Source of the DNA: Winogradskyella sp.
GTDB taxonomy: Bacteria > Bacteroidota > Bacteroidia > Flavobacteriales > Flavobacteriaceae
NCBI RefSeq assembly: GCF_016744625.1
Contig: NZ_JADGDZ010000001.1
Coordinates: 62,001-126,000 of the forward strand
DNA length: 64,000 bases
Reading direction: 5' to 3'
Position 1 is the first letter of the stretch. Each line of letters opens with the position of its first letter. The position numbers and the translations under genes are program-made. Below the pieces are notes generated by a model. It worked only from the letters and a program-made list of their open reading frames with translations. It made no database searches and was not told the origin of the DNA. Positions 25,291-33,897 of the stretch are shown one piece after another.

Positions 25291-25962
25291 TTAGAAATTA
25301 ACGAACGCAATCAGATTAATTTGATCTCTTCCTGAGGTTTCAAAAAACTGATTCATATAACCTAGTTCTAGCCTAAGGTTTTCTGAGAACTTATATCCCA
25401 AACCACCATAGACTCTATTTCTATCAAATACAAATGATCTCGTATTTAAAAATATCTCATTATAAATTGAAAGATACAAAGGATTTTTTCTCTCTTCTTT
25501 ATATTGCAATGGGATATTAATTCCTAGAAAATAACGCAAACGCATTTTAAAATCATCTTCTACAAAACGCTGTTCAAAACGGTAACGATGGCTTAAACCT
25601 ACTTTACCTAGACTTTGCTTTGTTGCAAATTGCTGAAAAATACGATGTTCATTTACAGTTACTTTATCATCAGTTTCACTTATATAATTTTTAGATAAAA
25701 TATAGCCATAACCTAGTAATAGGTTACTATTATCAGTAATGTTATAACCTAATCCTGTGCGCAATAGCAACTGCTCTAAATCACCAGCAGCATTGTAATT
25801 TCTGTATTGCACTTCGTTGTGGATATTCCATTTTTTATTGAGCTTTTTATTACCAATATAAATGAGCCAATTGCCCAGATTATTATCTTGAGCCTCTATC
25901 TTATTTGGGTGAAAAAACATCAAAAGCATTATTGACAGAATACCTAACTTTAAAGATTTCAT
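25291..25962 (-). CDS. DUF2490 outer-membrane-type protein
   Basis: A 223-residue exported protein with a signal peptide (about 1-24, ending KIEAQ) and a repeating beta-strand pattern (WNIHNEVQYRNYN, LLRTGLGYNITDNSNLLLGYGYI, GLSHRYRFEQRFVED, LRLELGYMNQFFE), as in small outer-membrane barrels of the DUF2490 family. The C-terminus NLIAFVNF ends in phenylalanine, as barrels often do. It starts 10 bases after the stop of the upstream SulP gene, so it belongs to the same transcript, and a role as an outer-membrane partner for anion entry is conceivable but unproven. Confidence 0.85.
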   Translation of the reverse strand: MKSLKLGILSIMLLMFFHPNKIEAQDNNLGNWLIYIGNKKLNKKWNIHNEVQYRNYNAAGDLEQLLLRTGLGYNITDNSNLLLGYGYILSKNYISETDDKVTVNEHRIFQQFATKQSLGKVGLSHRYRFEQRFVEDDFKMRLRYFLGINIPLQYKEERKNPLYLSIYNEIFLNTRSFVFDRNRVYGGLGYKFSENLRLELGYMNQFFETSGRDQINLIAFVNF

Positions 25963-25972
25963 AGTTTTGATA

Positions 25973-27541
25973 TTATGCGATTTTTGGTCTTAGTTTAAAA
26001 AATTCAATAAAACTATCTGGGTTTTCAACAATTCCTCTTTCTGAAATTAAATTTATATCAATATTTCGTTCTTTAGCTTTAAAAGCAAAATCATCTAAAA
26101 TTTCAATAATATCATTATCTAAATATCTTGTTTTAGTAACATCGAGTTCTAAATAGGAATCTTTAGGTAATGCATCTAATTCTTTAAGAATTGCTCCTTT
26201 ATTAAAAAATGTTACTTCTTCAGCCAAGGTCATTTTTATTTTTCCATCATCAATATCTTCTCCTTCTTTATGCAAGAAGTGTGAGTTTTGAAAACTTTTA
26301 ATCAAAATCACAACAACTCCAACAGTTAAACCTAAACCAATTCCCCATAATAAATCGATAAAAACAATCCCAAAAACTGTAACTGTAAACGGAATTGACT
26401 GTTTCCAACCTAAGTCGTACATCTTTTTAAATAATGATGGCTTTGCTAATTTATAACCGACGATTAAAAGTACTGCCGCTAATACAGACAATGGAATCAT
26501 ATTTAATAACCTAGGAATTAATATCACAGAAATTAATAATAAAAACCCATGAATAATAGCAGACATTTTACCTCTACCACCAGATTGTATGTTAGCAGAG
26601 CTCCTCACAATAACTTGTGTAATTGGTAGTCCTCCAATTAAGCCCGATAAGACATTTCCTGTTCCTTGAGCCAATAACTCTCGGTTGGTTGGTGTTACGT
26701 TTTTATGAGGATCTAATTTATCTGTAGCCTCAACACACAATAGCGTCTCTAAACTAGCAACTAATGCAATAGTAAAAGCCACAATCCAAACTTCAGGATT
26801 GGTAATAGCTGAGAAATTTGGAAAACTAAATTGCCCAATAAAAGAATCAAAACCATCTGGTACTGGTACGCTAACTAAATGTGATTCTGCGATGGCTAAG
26901 CTTTCATTAGATTGTGTTACAACAAAGAAAATAATTCCTAAAACAACTGCTACTAATGGTCCTTGTACTATTTGAAAAATTTTCCCCTTTTCAGAAAGCA
27001 CATTACTCCACAACAACAAAATTCCCAATGCTATTAATCCTATCAATGCCGAACCTGGTTGAATATGATTTATTGTATTTAGTATTTGAGATAGCGTACT
27101 TTCTCCACTCCCTTTAAAAAGTGTGAATGCTTTATCATAACCGAAAAAGTGAGGTATTTGCTTTAGGATTATAATAATTCCGATACCTGTAAGCATCCCT
27201 TTAATTACTGATGACGGAAAATAATACCCAATGATTCCAGCCTTCAAGACACCAAAAAGCAATTGAATAATTCCACCTAAAACAACAGCAACCAAGAAAT
27301 TTTCATAACTCCCTAAAGTGCCTATTGCTGTTAATACGATGGCTGCTAAACCGGCAGCTGGACCACTTACACCTATTTTAGAACCACTTAAAGATCCAAC
27401 TACAACACCTCCAATAATTCCGGCTATTAAACCCGAAAATAGTGGAGCTCCACTGGCTAATGCAATCCCTAAACATAAGGGTAATGCAACAAAGAATACG
27501 ACAATGCTCGCTGGCATGTCATTTTTTAAAGTTTTAAACAT
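25973..27541 (-). CDS. SulP family anion transporter (second copy)
   Basis: A 522-residue SulP transporter with about 11 hydrophobic segments and IGVSGPAAGLAAIVLTAIG as the substrate-site motif. The short C-terminal region (about 425-522) keeps a reduced STAS-like domain (YLELDVTKTRYLDNDIIEILDDF). It is only distantly similar to the SulP protein encoded at 23349-25217, so the two are unlikely to be recent duplicates. It heads the leftward series SulP, DUF2490, SulP, carbonic anhydrase. Conserved sodium/bicarbonate residues cannot be assigned with confidence; bicarbonate is the favoured substrate by context. Confidence 0.88.
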   Translation of the reverse strand: MFKTLKNDMPASIVVFFVALPLCLGIALASGAPLFSGLIAGIIGGVVVGSLSGSKIGVSGPAAGLAAIVLTAIGTLGSYENFLVAVVLGGIIQLLFGVLKAGIIGYYFPSSVIKGMLTGIGIIIILKQIPHFFGYDKAFTLFKGSGESTLSQILNTINHIQPGSALIGLIALGILLLWSNVLSEKGKIFQIVQGPLVAVVLGIIFFVVTQSNESLAIAESHLVSVPVPDGFDSFIGQFSFPNFSAITNPEVWIVAFTIALVASLETLLCVEATDKLDPHKNVTPTNRELLAQGTGNVLSGLIGGLPITQVIVRSSANIQSGGRGKMSAIIHGFLLLISVILIPRLLNMIPLSVLAAVLLIVGYKLAKPSLFKKMYDLGWKQSIPFTVTVFGIVFIDLLWGIGLGLTVGVVVILIKSFQNSHFLHKEGEDIDDGKIKMTLAEEVTFFNKGAILKELDALPKDSYLELDVTKTRYLDNDIIEILDDFAFKAKERNIDINLISERGIVENPDSFIEFFKLRPKIA

Positions 27542-27627
27542 TTATAAATTCATTTAAGCTAAAGAGTAATCTCAATAGCAAATTTTCAATAATTTTTTTT
27601 AGACAGATTTTGTCCGATTTCTAAAAA

Positions 27628-27936
27628 TTATGAAATGAATTCGGGAGGTGGTGAAATTAAATTAAGATGTGGTTTAGGATAAGTTTTAAAGGTATATCCT
27701 ATAAGATTACCATTTGTTTTAATAACAAAATGATTATCGGAAAGCTCTAAGTTGTTTTCGAAAAGAAGTTTTAGATTTTCACTTTCTTCCTCTTCTTCAC
27801 CTATGCCAAAAAAACAAGAAATATCTACAGAGTCATCAATAGATGTAATGACTGTAGGAGCTGAAATTATTGCCATAAATAATATGGTAAAAAAAATAGC
27901 TGCTCTATATTTGGTGCTTTTCTGCATAAGCGGCAA
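27628..27936 (-). CDS. Small membrane-anchored hypothetical protein
   Basis: A 102-residue protein with one hydrophobic segment (about 13-32, AIFFTILFMAIISAPTVIT) followed by an acidic patch (GIGEEEEESEN) and a proline-rich C-terminus (YPKPHLNLISPPPEF). An alternative start at the fourth residue (MQKSTKYR) is equally good. No domain is recognised. It sits 86 bases upstream of the SulP series on the same strand; short proteins of this kind, with a SAPT motif after the helix, seem to occur near SulP genes in other flavobacteria, so it may be an accessory. Function unknown. Confidence 0.6.
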   Translation of the reverse strand: MPLMQKSTKYRAAIFFTILFMAIISAPTVITSIDDSVDISCFFGIGEEEEESENLKLLFENNLELSDNHFVIKTNGNLIGYTFKTYPKPHLNLISPPPEFIS

Positions 27937-27974
27937 ATATAGTATTAAGAAATTAACAAACTGTTAAATAATTT

Positions 27975-28733
27975 CTAAAAATCCCTCAACAATTTAATGT
28001 CTTTTGAAGCTATCCATCCTGTAGAATTATCTGGTAACTGTATCTTTTTCCAATCGTCATAAGTTTCTAAAACCTGAATTTTAGTGCCTTCATGAAGCCT
28101 AAATATTTCTTCTGAAGTCTTATTAGCTTCAGATTTTACTCTGCTTTCTTGAACAAATACTATTGCAGGATTGTCTTTCTTATCCAAGTGCTCCTTTTGA
28201 AATGCCATTGCAACAGAAAAGCATGCGATTAATAAACTTAAAACGCTAGTTACAAATGCAATTCGCTTTTTTGATGTTGCATAAGAGAAATGGTACATTA
28301 AAAAAAGTAACACAAACAAAATGACTCCGCCAATTGCAATTTTTGCCCAAGTATCTTTTTTGAAGGTCTTAACTACATTATTTATAATTCTTGCAAAACC
28401 AACTTTTGGCACTTTATCAATAGCATCAATCGTCATGTTTTGCGCAAAGACCAAGTTGTTTTCTATTTCTGTATCGTTTGGATTGAGCTGCAACGCTTTT
28501 TCATAATAATAGATGCTTGGCGCAATATTATTAAGCTTGTAGTTAGCATTAGCAAGATTGAAATACAACTCTGAAGAATGCATATCTGATTCTAAAATAG
28601 ATTCATACTTATCTATTGCTTCAGCATATTTGCCTTCATTATACAACCCATTAGCTTGCTCAAAAACCTGATCATTTTGAGCGAATCCCAATAGACTAAC
28701 ACAACATATCAAAAGACCTATAATCGTTCTCAT
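27975..28733 (-). CDS. batE: BatE-like TPR and SH3 domain protein
   Basis: A 252-residue protein with a signal peptide (1-18), two or three tetratricopeptide repeats (about 22-100, ANGLYNEGKYAEAIDKYESIL and LYFNLANANYKLNNIAPSIYYYEKALQLNPND), two membrane helices (about 128-147 and 155-172), and a C-terminal bacterial SH3 domain (about 190-250, WKKIQLPDNSTGWIASKDI). This is the usual BatE layout and the last gene of the Bat operon. It starts 1 base after the batD stop. The Bat complex of Bacteroidota has been linked to aerotolerance and envelope stress, but its biochemistry is not known. Confidence 0.85.
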   Translation of the reverse strand: MRTIIGLLICCVSLLGFAQNDQVFEQANGLYNEGKYAEAIDKYESILESDMHSSELYFNLANANYKLNNIAPSIYYYEKALQLNPNDTEIENNLVFAQNMTIDAIDKVPKVGFARIINNVVKTFKKDTWAKIAIGGVILFVLLFLMYHFSYATSKKRIAFVTSVLSLLIACFSVAMAFQKEHLDKKDNPAIVFVQESRVKSEANKTSEEIFRLHEGTKIQVLETYDDWKKIQLPDNSTGWIASKDIKLLRDF

Positions 28734-28734
28734 A

Positions 28735-30495
28735 TTATCTTAATTGTTTATCTATTAATGAGATTGTTGTTGCAGATTTCTCATAATCATTCTGCATAGT
28801 TACTTGCGTTATTGGTGTATAACGTGCCAATTCGCAATTCTCTAAAATTGAAATAAACTCTAAAATTACATTACTTTCAACATTACGCTCTGTGAGTAGT
28901 TTTTCAATCTTTTCTTTATTAAAATCGCTAGTCTCAATATTTAATTTGGCTTTTAAATAATTATGCAATGCTTTTTCTAAAGCAATATAAAAAGCTTCTT
29001 TTTTTCCTAGTGCTTTTTTGGCTGCACTTAAATATTTTTTAGCCAATCGATCTGCTTTTCTAAGACGATTTCCTTGTACATCTGCATTGCGCTCATCTAG
29101 TTTCTTTCTAATTATAATAGCTAAAGGAATTGCTAAAAATGGAAATAACAACAACGACCAAAATTTTGTTGATTTAAAGAACGGTTGACTAGTAATATTA
29201 GACCAATTTGATGATGTTTTTATAAAGGCAAATGCATTTGTGTTTGGTCTAACTATTTGTTTGGTACCTGATGATGGTTCATCATTAGCTGCGGTAGGAC
29301 CTTCTAAAACATTGATAATAATTTCATCGGAAGAGATACGCTTATAACTTTCAGTCTTTATATCAAAATAAGAGAAAGAAATTGTTGGCACAGGATATTT
29401 CCCTCTGTATTGTGGAACAATGGTATATGTATCTGAAATAGTCCCTTGCATTCCGGCTAAGTTGGTGCGTACATTTTCTTTATGCTCAGGCTCATAGACT
29501 TCTAGAGAACTTGGCACTGTTAACTTTGGCAACTCAAATAGTTTAAGATTTCCTTTTCCTGCGACTTGTATCTTTGCTTGAAGTGATTCTGTTGCATTCA
29601 ATTGGCTCTTGGTTGTATTTACTCTAAAAGAAAAATCACCAACTGCGCCCTTAAAGTCTGAAGGCTTACCTTCTTCAGGTAATGCTTTCACATGTATTGT
29701 TCTACTACCAGCTGTTACCGTTTTAGGTACTTTTGTCATTAATTGACGACCAAAGATATCTGCTCTGCCAGATGGCACTTCTACTGTAATATCTAAAACT
29801 AGAGGTTCTAATTTTAGTTTACCTGTTTTTTGAGGATATAATACCGTTTTACGGAGCACTACATAGCGGTAATCTTCGCCTTTATATTTCCCTTTCTGAA
29901 TATTATGTCCCCTAATTTCTATATTCTGACTCCAAAAATCATTATATCTTGGATTGTCCTTTTCTCTCCAATTACTCACACCTGTTTCTGCCGAAACATA
30001 TAACTTATAAACAACCGTTAAAGCTTCATTTAAATACGGATTTGTTTTAGATACTTCAGCAACCAAATGAATGTTTTCTGATGCGACATCTGAAGCATCT
30101 GGAGGACCATTAGGTCTGTCAACAGCAGCCGTAACATTGATTGTTATCGGAAAGGTCTTATACGTTTCTCCACCAATCTCAATTGTAGCTTGTTTAATTG
30201 TGAATTTTCCACGCTTTTTAGGTGCTAAAAAATAACTGTAGGTTTTAGCATAAGATCGTTTTCCGTTTGCCCAAGAATTACTCACTGACGTATTTGGACC
30301 TCCAACAACTGTAAAACCTTTAAAGCTAGGCGGTACAAAGTTGTCTCCATCTTGGTTCATTTCAAAATCTATTCGCAAACGTTCGTTTACTCCTAATTTC
30401 TTCTTACTCACTTTAGCTTCAAACTTAACTTGTGCTGAAGCTATACTTGTTGCAAGTATTAGGAATAGAATTGATATGTGTTTTGTGAATTTCAT
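28735..30495 (-). CDS. batD: BatD family protein
   Basis: A 586-residue protein with signal peptide (1-21, SIASAQ), several Ig-like beta-sandwich domains over about 22-430 (VKFEAKVSKKKLGVNERLRIDF, LAPKKRGKFTIKQATIEIGG, VLYPQKTGKLKLEPLVLDI) and a membrane helix near 452-470 (SLLLFPFLAIPLAIIIRKK), then a ~110-residue cytosolic helical tail. This is the standard BatD plan: a large periplasmic part anchored near the VWA proteins BatA and BatB. The first 78 bases of the signal-peptide region are almost identical to those of the neighbouring short batD-like gene (75 of 78 bases), showing a duplication. Confidence 0.9.
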   Translation of the reverse strand: MKFTKHISILFLILATSIASAQVKFEAKVSKKKLGVNERLRIDFEMNQDGDNFVPPSFKGFTVVGGPNTSVSNSWANGKRSYAKTYSYFLAPKKRGKFTIKQATIEIGGETYKTFPITINVTAAVDRPNGPPDASDVASENIHLVAEVSKTNPYLNEALTVVYKLYVSAETGVSNWREKDNPRYNDFWSQNIEIRGHNIQKGKYKGEDYRYVVLRKTVLYPQKTGKLKLEPLVLDITVEVPSGRADIFGRQLMTKVPKTVTAGSRTIHVKALPEEGKPSDFKGAVGDFSFRVNTTKSQLNATESLQAKIQVAGKGNLKLFELPKLTVPSSLEVYEPEHKENVRTNLAGMQGTISDTYTIVPQYRGKYPVPTISFSYFDIKTESYKRISSDEIIINVLEGPTAANDEPSSGTKQIVRPNTNAFAFIKTSSNWSNITSQPFFKSTKFWSLLLFPFLAIPLAIIIRKKLDERNADVQGNRLRKADRLAKKYLSAAKKALGKKEAFYIALEKALHNYLKAKLNIETSDFNKEKIEKLLTERNVESNVILEFISILENCELARYTPITQVTMQNDYEKSATTISLIDKQLR

Positions 30496-31339
30496 TACAT
30501 AAAATAATTTTCAATAATCAAATAACATTAATTATGACATTTTCTGTTTTAATTGTTTTAATCACTTTTTCCATTATACGACGACCAAATTCATCTTTTC
30601 TATGAGAAGGAATTTCTGCTTTGATTTTGAGAACATATGGTGGGATTACAAATTTTCCCTTTTGCTTTGCCTTTAATATCAGTTTTTTTATAACGGTTGA
30701 TCTATACCTTGCTTTTTTATAAATTTTATTTTTTATTTTAACTTCATGAGACTTAATATACTCAATATCAAAATCCTTATTTTTAGATTCTTTTTTTTCT
30801 TGAAAACCAGAAATACCAATTTCTGGAGATACATAAAGCTTATAAACAATAATGCATGAATCTTTTACTTTTATCATTGATTCTGATGCTTCTGCTACTA
30901 TATGAATTCCTTTATTAAATTTTGAATCTACTGTTTCTTCATCTTTTGTTTCCTCGACTTCTACTTCTGAGTAATAGAAATCCTCTTCTATTACCTCAAT
31001 TTCTATAGTCTTGGTCTTGTATAAGTTTTTATTAAAAATTAAACAAGCTTCACCAATTAAAAACTTGCCTGCTCTCTTAGGAACAACCCGATAATAAATA
31101 GCTTTTTCATATCCATTTATTATTGCTTTTATAGAATCATTTGCGACAGCTATCCTTTTATTCATTATTATAAACTCCTTGAAATCTGGAGGAGTAAATT
31201 TGGCTGAATCAATATTAGTTACAAAATAAACATCGAAATACTCATTCATACCAACTTTTTCCTTACTCACTTTAGCTTCAAACTTAACTTGTGCTGAAGC
31301 TATACTTGTTGTAAGTATTAGGAATAAAATTAATATGTG
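30403..31339 (-). repeat. 78-bp near-identical direct repeat (batD duplication footprint)
   Basis: Bases 30403-30480 and 31262-31339 differ at only 3 of 78 positions. They encode the signal peptide and first strand of BatD and of its short paralogue. Sequence beyond the repeat diverges strongly, so identity has been kept only here, by recent duplication or gene conversion. Confidence 0.9.
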
Positions 31340-31354
31340 TTTAATAACTTTCAT
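30518..31354 (-). CDS. Short BatD paralogue (N-terminal part only)
   Basis: A 278-residue protein with the same signal peptide and start as BatD (SIASAQVKFEAKVSKEKVG) and about two Ig-like domains (VVPKRAGKFLIGEACLIFN, CIIVYKLYVSPEIGISGF, AKQKGKFVIPPYVLKIKAEIPSHRKDEFGRR). It stops where full-length BatD continues into further domains and the membrane helix, so it is an N-terminal half with a clean stop, probably secreted and soluble in the periplasm. It lies between batC and batD in the operon. Either a truncated duplicate decaying or a soluble competitor or chaperone of the Bat complex; the intact frame over 278 codons suggests it is still selected. Confidence 0.8.
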   Translation of the reverse strand: MKVIKHILILFLILTTSIASAQVKFEAKVSKEKVGMNEYFDVYFVTNIDSAKFTPPDFKEFIIMNKRIAVANDSIKAIINGYEKAIYYRVVPKRAGKFLIGEACLIFNKNLYKTKTIEIEVIEEDFYYSEVEVEETKDEETVDSKFNKGIHIVAEASESMIKVKDSCIIVYKLYVSPEIGISGFQEKKESKNKDFDIEYIKSHEVKIKNKIYKKARYRSTVIKKLILKAKQKGKFVIPPYVLKIKAEIPSHRKDEFGRRIMEKVIKTIKTENVIINVI

Positions 31355-31431
31355 TTTTATTTAATGCCTATAAAATTTAAAGAATATAGTAACTGAATAA
31401 CTACAAGCTGAACACTAAACTGTAACTGATT

Positions 31432-32271
31432 TTACCAGTCTTTCTCTGTTTTTATTTTAGTCCCTTTTTGTTTTTCGGCATTTATCTTTTGCTGAACTTT
31501 TTGTTCTTGATTTTGCATAGCATCTAAAATATTCTTTATCTGCTGAGGAGACATTTGCCCAGGTTTTGGTTTGGGTTTTTGATTCTTATCTTTTTTCTTG
31601 TCATCTCCTTTACCATCATCTTTTTTATCATCCTTAGGCTTCCCTTTTTCATCTTCTTCGTCTTCACCTTCCTTCTTATCCTTATCTCCTTCGTCCTTTT
31701 TATCTTTTTCGTCTTCTTTCTCGTCTTCTTTCTTTTGCTCCTCTTCCTTATCCTTTTCTTCTTCTTTATCCTTGTCTTTTTTATCGTCTTCACCACCACC
31801 ATCTTCTTGTTGGTTGGCACATTCTTTTGCTAAGGCATAATTATAGCGTGACTCTTCATCATTTGGATTATTCCTAAGTGCATTTTTAAAAGCTTCTACA
31901 GCTTCTTTACATTTTTTGTTCTGCATTAGAATGTTACCTATGTTATGAAAAGCTCTGTGTTTTTCATCTTTAGTTACTGCATTTTTTGCAGCCTCTTGAC
32001 TTCTAAATAAAGATTCATTAAAGCTTCCTTTTCTAAAATAAGAATGCGCCAAATTATACGCTCCAACAGCTTTACTTGGGGCTTCAGAAATGGCTTTTCT
32101 ATATTCCATTTCTGCCTCAACGTAATTGTCTTCTTCAACCAATTCATTAGCTTTGTAAACCAAATTAGTTGCTTTTTTTTCTGCTTTTAATTGTGCTTTC
32201 TCATCTTGTGAGAATCCCGAAAACCCAATTAAAAATGCAATAAGTAGTGTGTAAATTTTCATCTTACTCAT
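31432..32271 (-). CDS. batC: BatC-like TPR protein with acidic-basic low-complexity tail
   Basis: A 279-residue protein. The signal peptide covers about 1-21 (the start may also be the Met at residue 4), followed by tetratricopeptide repeats at about 30-150 (VEAEMEYRKAISEAPSKAVGAYNLAHSYF, FHNIGNILMQNKKCKEAVEAFKNALRNNPND). Then comes ~75 residues of K/E/D-only sequence (about 160-235) and a proline-rich, helical end (QMSPQQIKNILDAMQNQEQKVQQK). This is the standard BatC plan of flavobacteria. TPRs probably dock other Bat proteins in the periplasm. It overlaps the upstream unknown gene by up to 8 bases, so they are coupled. Confidence 0.85.
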   Translation of the reverse strand: MSKMKIYTLLIAFLIGFSGFSQDEKAQLKAEKKATNLVYKANELVEEDNYVEAEMEYRKAISEAPSKAVGAYNLAHSYFRKGSFNESLFRSQEAAKNAVTKDEKHRAFHNIGNILMQNKKCKEAVEAFKNALRNNPNDEESRYNYALAKECANQQEDGGGEDDKKDKDKEEEKDKEEEQKKEDEKEDEKDKKDEGDKDKKEGEDEEDEKGKPKDDKKDDGKGDDKKKDKNQKPKPKPGQMSPQQIKNILDAMQNQEQKVQQKINAEKQKGTKIKTEKDW

Positions 32272-32767
32272 TTTTTAATTTAAACACCGTTTGTAGATAA
32301 ATCGCCTCCCATTTATCATTAATATAACTGCCTACAGTGAATTTATATTTGGAATCATCCATGTACTCCCAACAATCTGTAACTGTTGCGTCTCCATACT
32401 TATATTGATACCATATATTTCTATCTTTTATTTGAACTGTGCCTTTGGTCACTCCTCCAAATACATCAAATTCCCAAAATTCAATTTTGTCTTCTACAGA
32501 GTTATATTGTCTAATTCCATGATTTCTATTACCATACTCCGTTTGCTCTTTGTTGATATACCCTTTGGAATCTGCTACAACAATAGATTTATTTAAGTTA
32601 AACGTATAACTTACTTCTTGTTTAAACTTACTTCCATTAGACCATTCTCCTTCAGCAATCCATGTCTTGTTCACTAAATTTTCAAAATCCAGTAATTGAT
32701 TGTTTTGACCAACTCCTAAAAGTGGTATTAAAACCATTAAAAACCAGCATTTCTTTATTTCAATCAT
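32264..32767 (-). CDS. Exported hypothetical protein inserted in the Bat operon
   Basis: A 167-residue protein with a signal peptide (about 1-20, MVLIPLLGVGQ) and a beta-rich mature part (WIAEGEWSNGSKFKQEVSYTFNLNKSIVVADSKGY, GIRQYNSVEDKIEFWEFDVFGGVTKGTV, IWYQYKYGDATVTDCWEY), like the small lipocalin-type heme/fatty-acid barrel families often labelled DUF1579. It is not a standard Bat component, and it sits between batB (90-base gap) and batC (overlap), so it would be transcribed with the operon. Ligand and role unknown; the lipocalin-like fold is a weak inference. Confidence 0.65.
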   Translation of the reverse strand: MIEIKKCWFLMVLIPLLGVGQNNQLLDFENLVNKTWIAEGEWSNGSKFKQEVSYTFNLNKSIVVADSKGYINKEQTEYGNRNHGIRQYNSVEDKIEFWEFDVFGGVTKGTVQIKDRNIWYQYKYGDATVTDCWEYMDDSKYKFTVGSYINDKWEAIYLQTVFKLKNE

Positions 32768-32856
32768 TATTCATTTTAAAATTAGCAAACGCCTTTGTTA
32801 ATTAGCGTTAAAGAAAATCTAAAACTTAAAAGTTTTAATTCGTACGACAATAATCT

Positions 32857-33897
32857 TTATATATATGTTTCATTAAAAAGGTTCAACTTCTTAAGCCATT
32901 CTGTTTTTCTTTCTAAAAAGAATATATCTATAAACAGCAACAGAATTCCCAACCCTAAAAACCATTGAAACTGATCTTTAAAATCTGCAATTTGTTTAGA
33001 TTCAAATTCTTTTTTGTCCATTTTAGCTAACACATCTTTAATTGTATCAACTACTTCTGCAGTATTGCTTCCATTAATATAAACTCCATCGGTTTCTTCT
33101 GCTATCTCTTTTAAAGTCGTTTCGTCTAAACGTGTAATTACAGTTTCACCTTTATTGTCCTTCTTATAATTTAATACAACTCCATTTCGTTTTATTGGGA
33201 TTGGACCACCTTTAATATTACCAACTCCAATAGTCAATATTCTAATCCCTTCATCATTAGCTTCTTCTGCGATATCTACGGCTTCACCACCATGATCTTC
33301 ACCATCTGAGATAATAATTAGGATTCTATTGGTTTGCTCTTCGTCATCATAATACGTTTTTGCTAATTGAATCGCTTCATGAATTGCTGTACCTTGTGAA
33401 GACAACATATCTGTATTCATGTTTTGTAAAAACATTTTAGCAGACGCATAATCCGTTGTAATTGGTAACTGCGGAAATGCTTTACCTGCATAAGCAATAA
33501 TACCAACGCGATCGCTAGCTAAACTATTAATAATTTGAGTAACAAGTTGTTTTGATTTTTCTAATCGATTTGGTGCAATATCTTCCGCAAGCATACTTTT
33601 AGAAACATCAACCGCAAAAACAATATCTACTCCTTGACTTCGAACAGTTTCTAGTTTGGTTCCTATTTTAGGATTTACCAATGCCAATGACAAACATGCA
33701 AATGCACCACACAATACTAAAACCTTTAAGACACTTTTAAAAAAAGACTGATTAGGACTTAAACGTTTCAATAATCCACTATCTGCAAACTTTTTTTGTG
33801 CAGAACGCCTCCATATCTGAAGAAATATAAACAACAAAATAATCACTGGAATAACCAGTAATGTCCAAAACCATATTTTTTCGTCGAGTCTAAACAA
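32857..33897 (-). CDS. batB: BatB, VWA domain membrane protein
   Basis: A 346-residue protein with N-terminal membrane helices (about 8-27 and 55-75), a von Willebrand factor A domain (about 88-290) and a C-terminal helix (about 312-330). The MIDAS metal site is complete: DVSKSMLAEDIAPNRL (DxSxS), the TAIHEAIQ threonine, and IIISDGEDHGG. VWA domains bind protein ligands via a metal ion. It overlaps batA by 8 bases. With BatA it forms the VWA core of the Bat complex, held at the periplasmic face of the inner membrane. Confidence 0.93.
   Translation of the reverse strand: MFRLDEKIWFWTLLVIPVIILLFIFLQIWRRSAQKKFADSGLLKRLSPNQSFFKSVLKVLVLCGAFACLSLALVNPKIGTKLETVRSQGVDIVFAVDVSKSMLAEDIAPNRLEKSKQLVTQIINSLASDRVGIIAYAGKAFPQLPITTDYASAKMFLQNMNTDMLSSQGTAIHEAIQLAKTYYDDEEQTNRILIIISDGEDHGGEAVDIAEEANDEGIRILTIGVGNIKGGPIPIKRNGVVLNYKKDNKGETVITRLDETTLKEIAEETDGVYINGSNTAEVVDTIKDVLAKMDKKEFESKQIADFKDQFQWFLGLGILLLFIDIFFLERKTEWLKKLNLFNETYI

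Noticed and set aside
31536-31840. Several long open frames on both strands within batC
   Set aside because: They are shadows of the K/E/D codon-repetitive BatC tail; their products are low-complexity (all K/R/I or all F/S/L).
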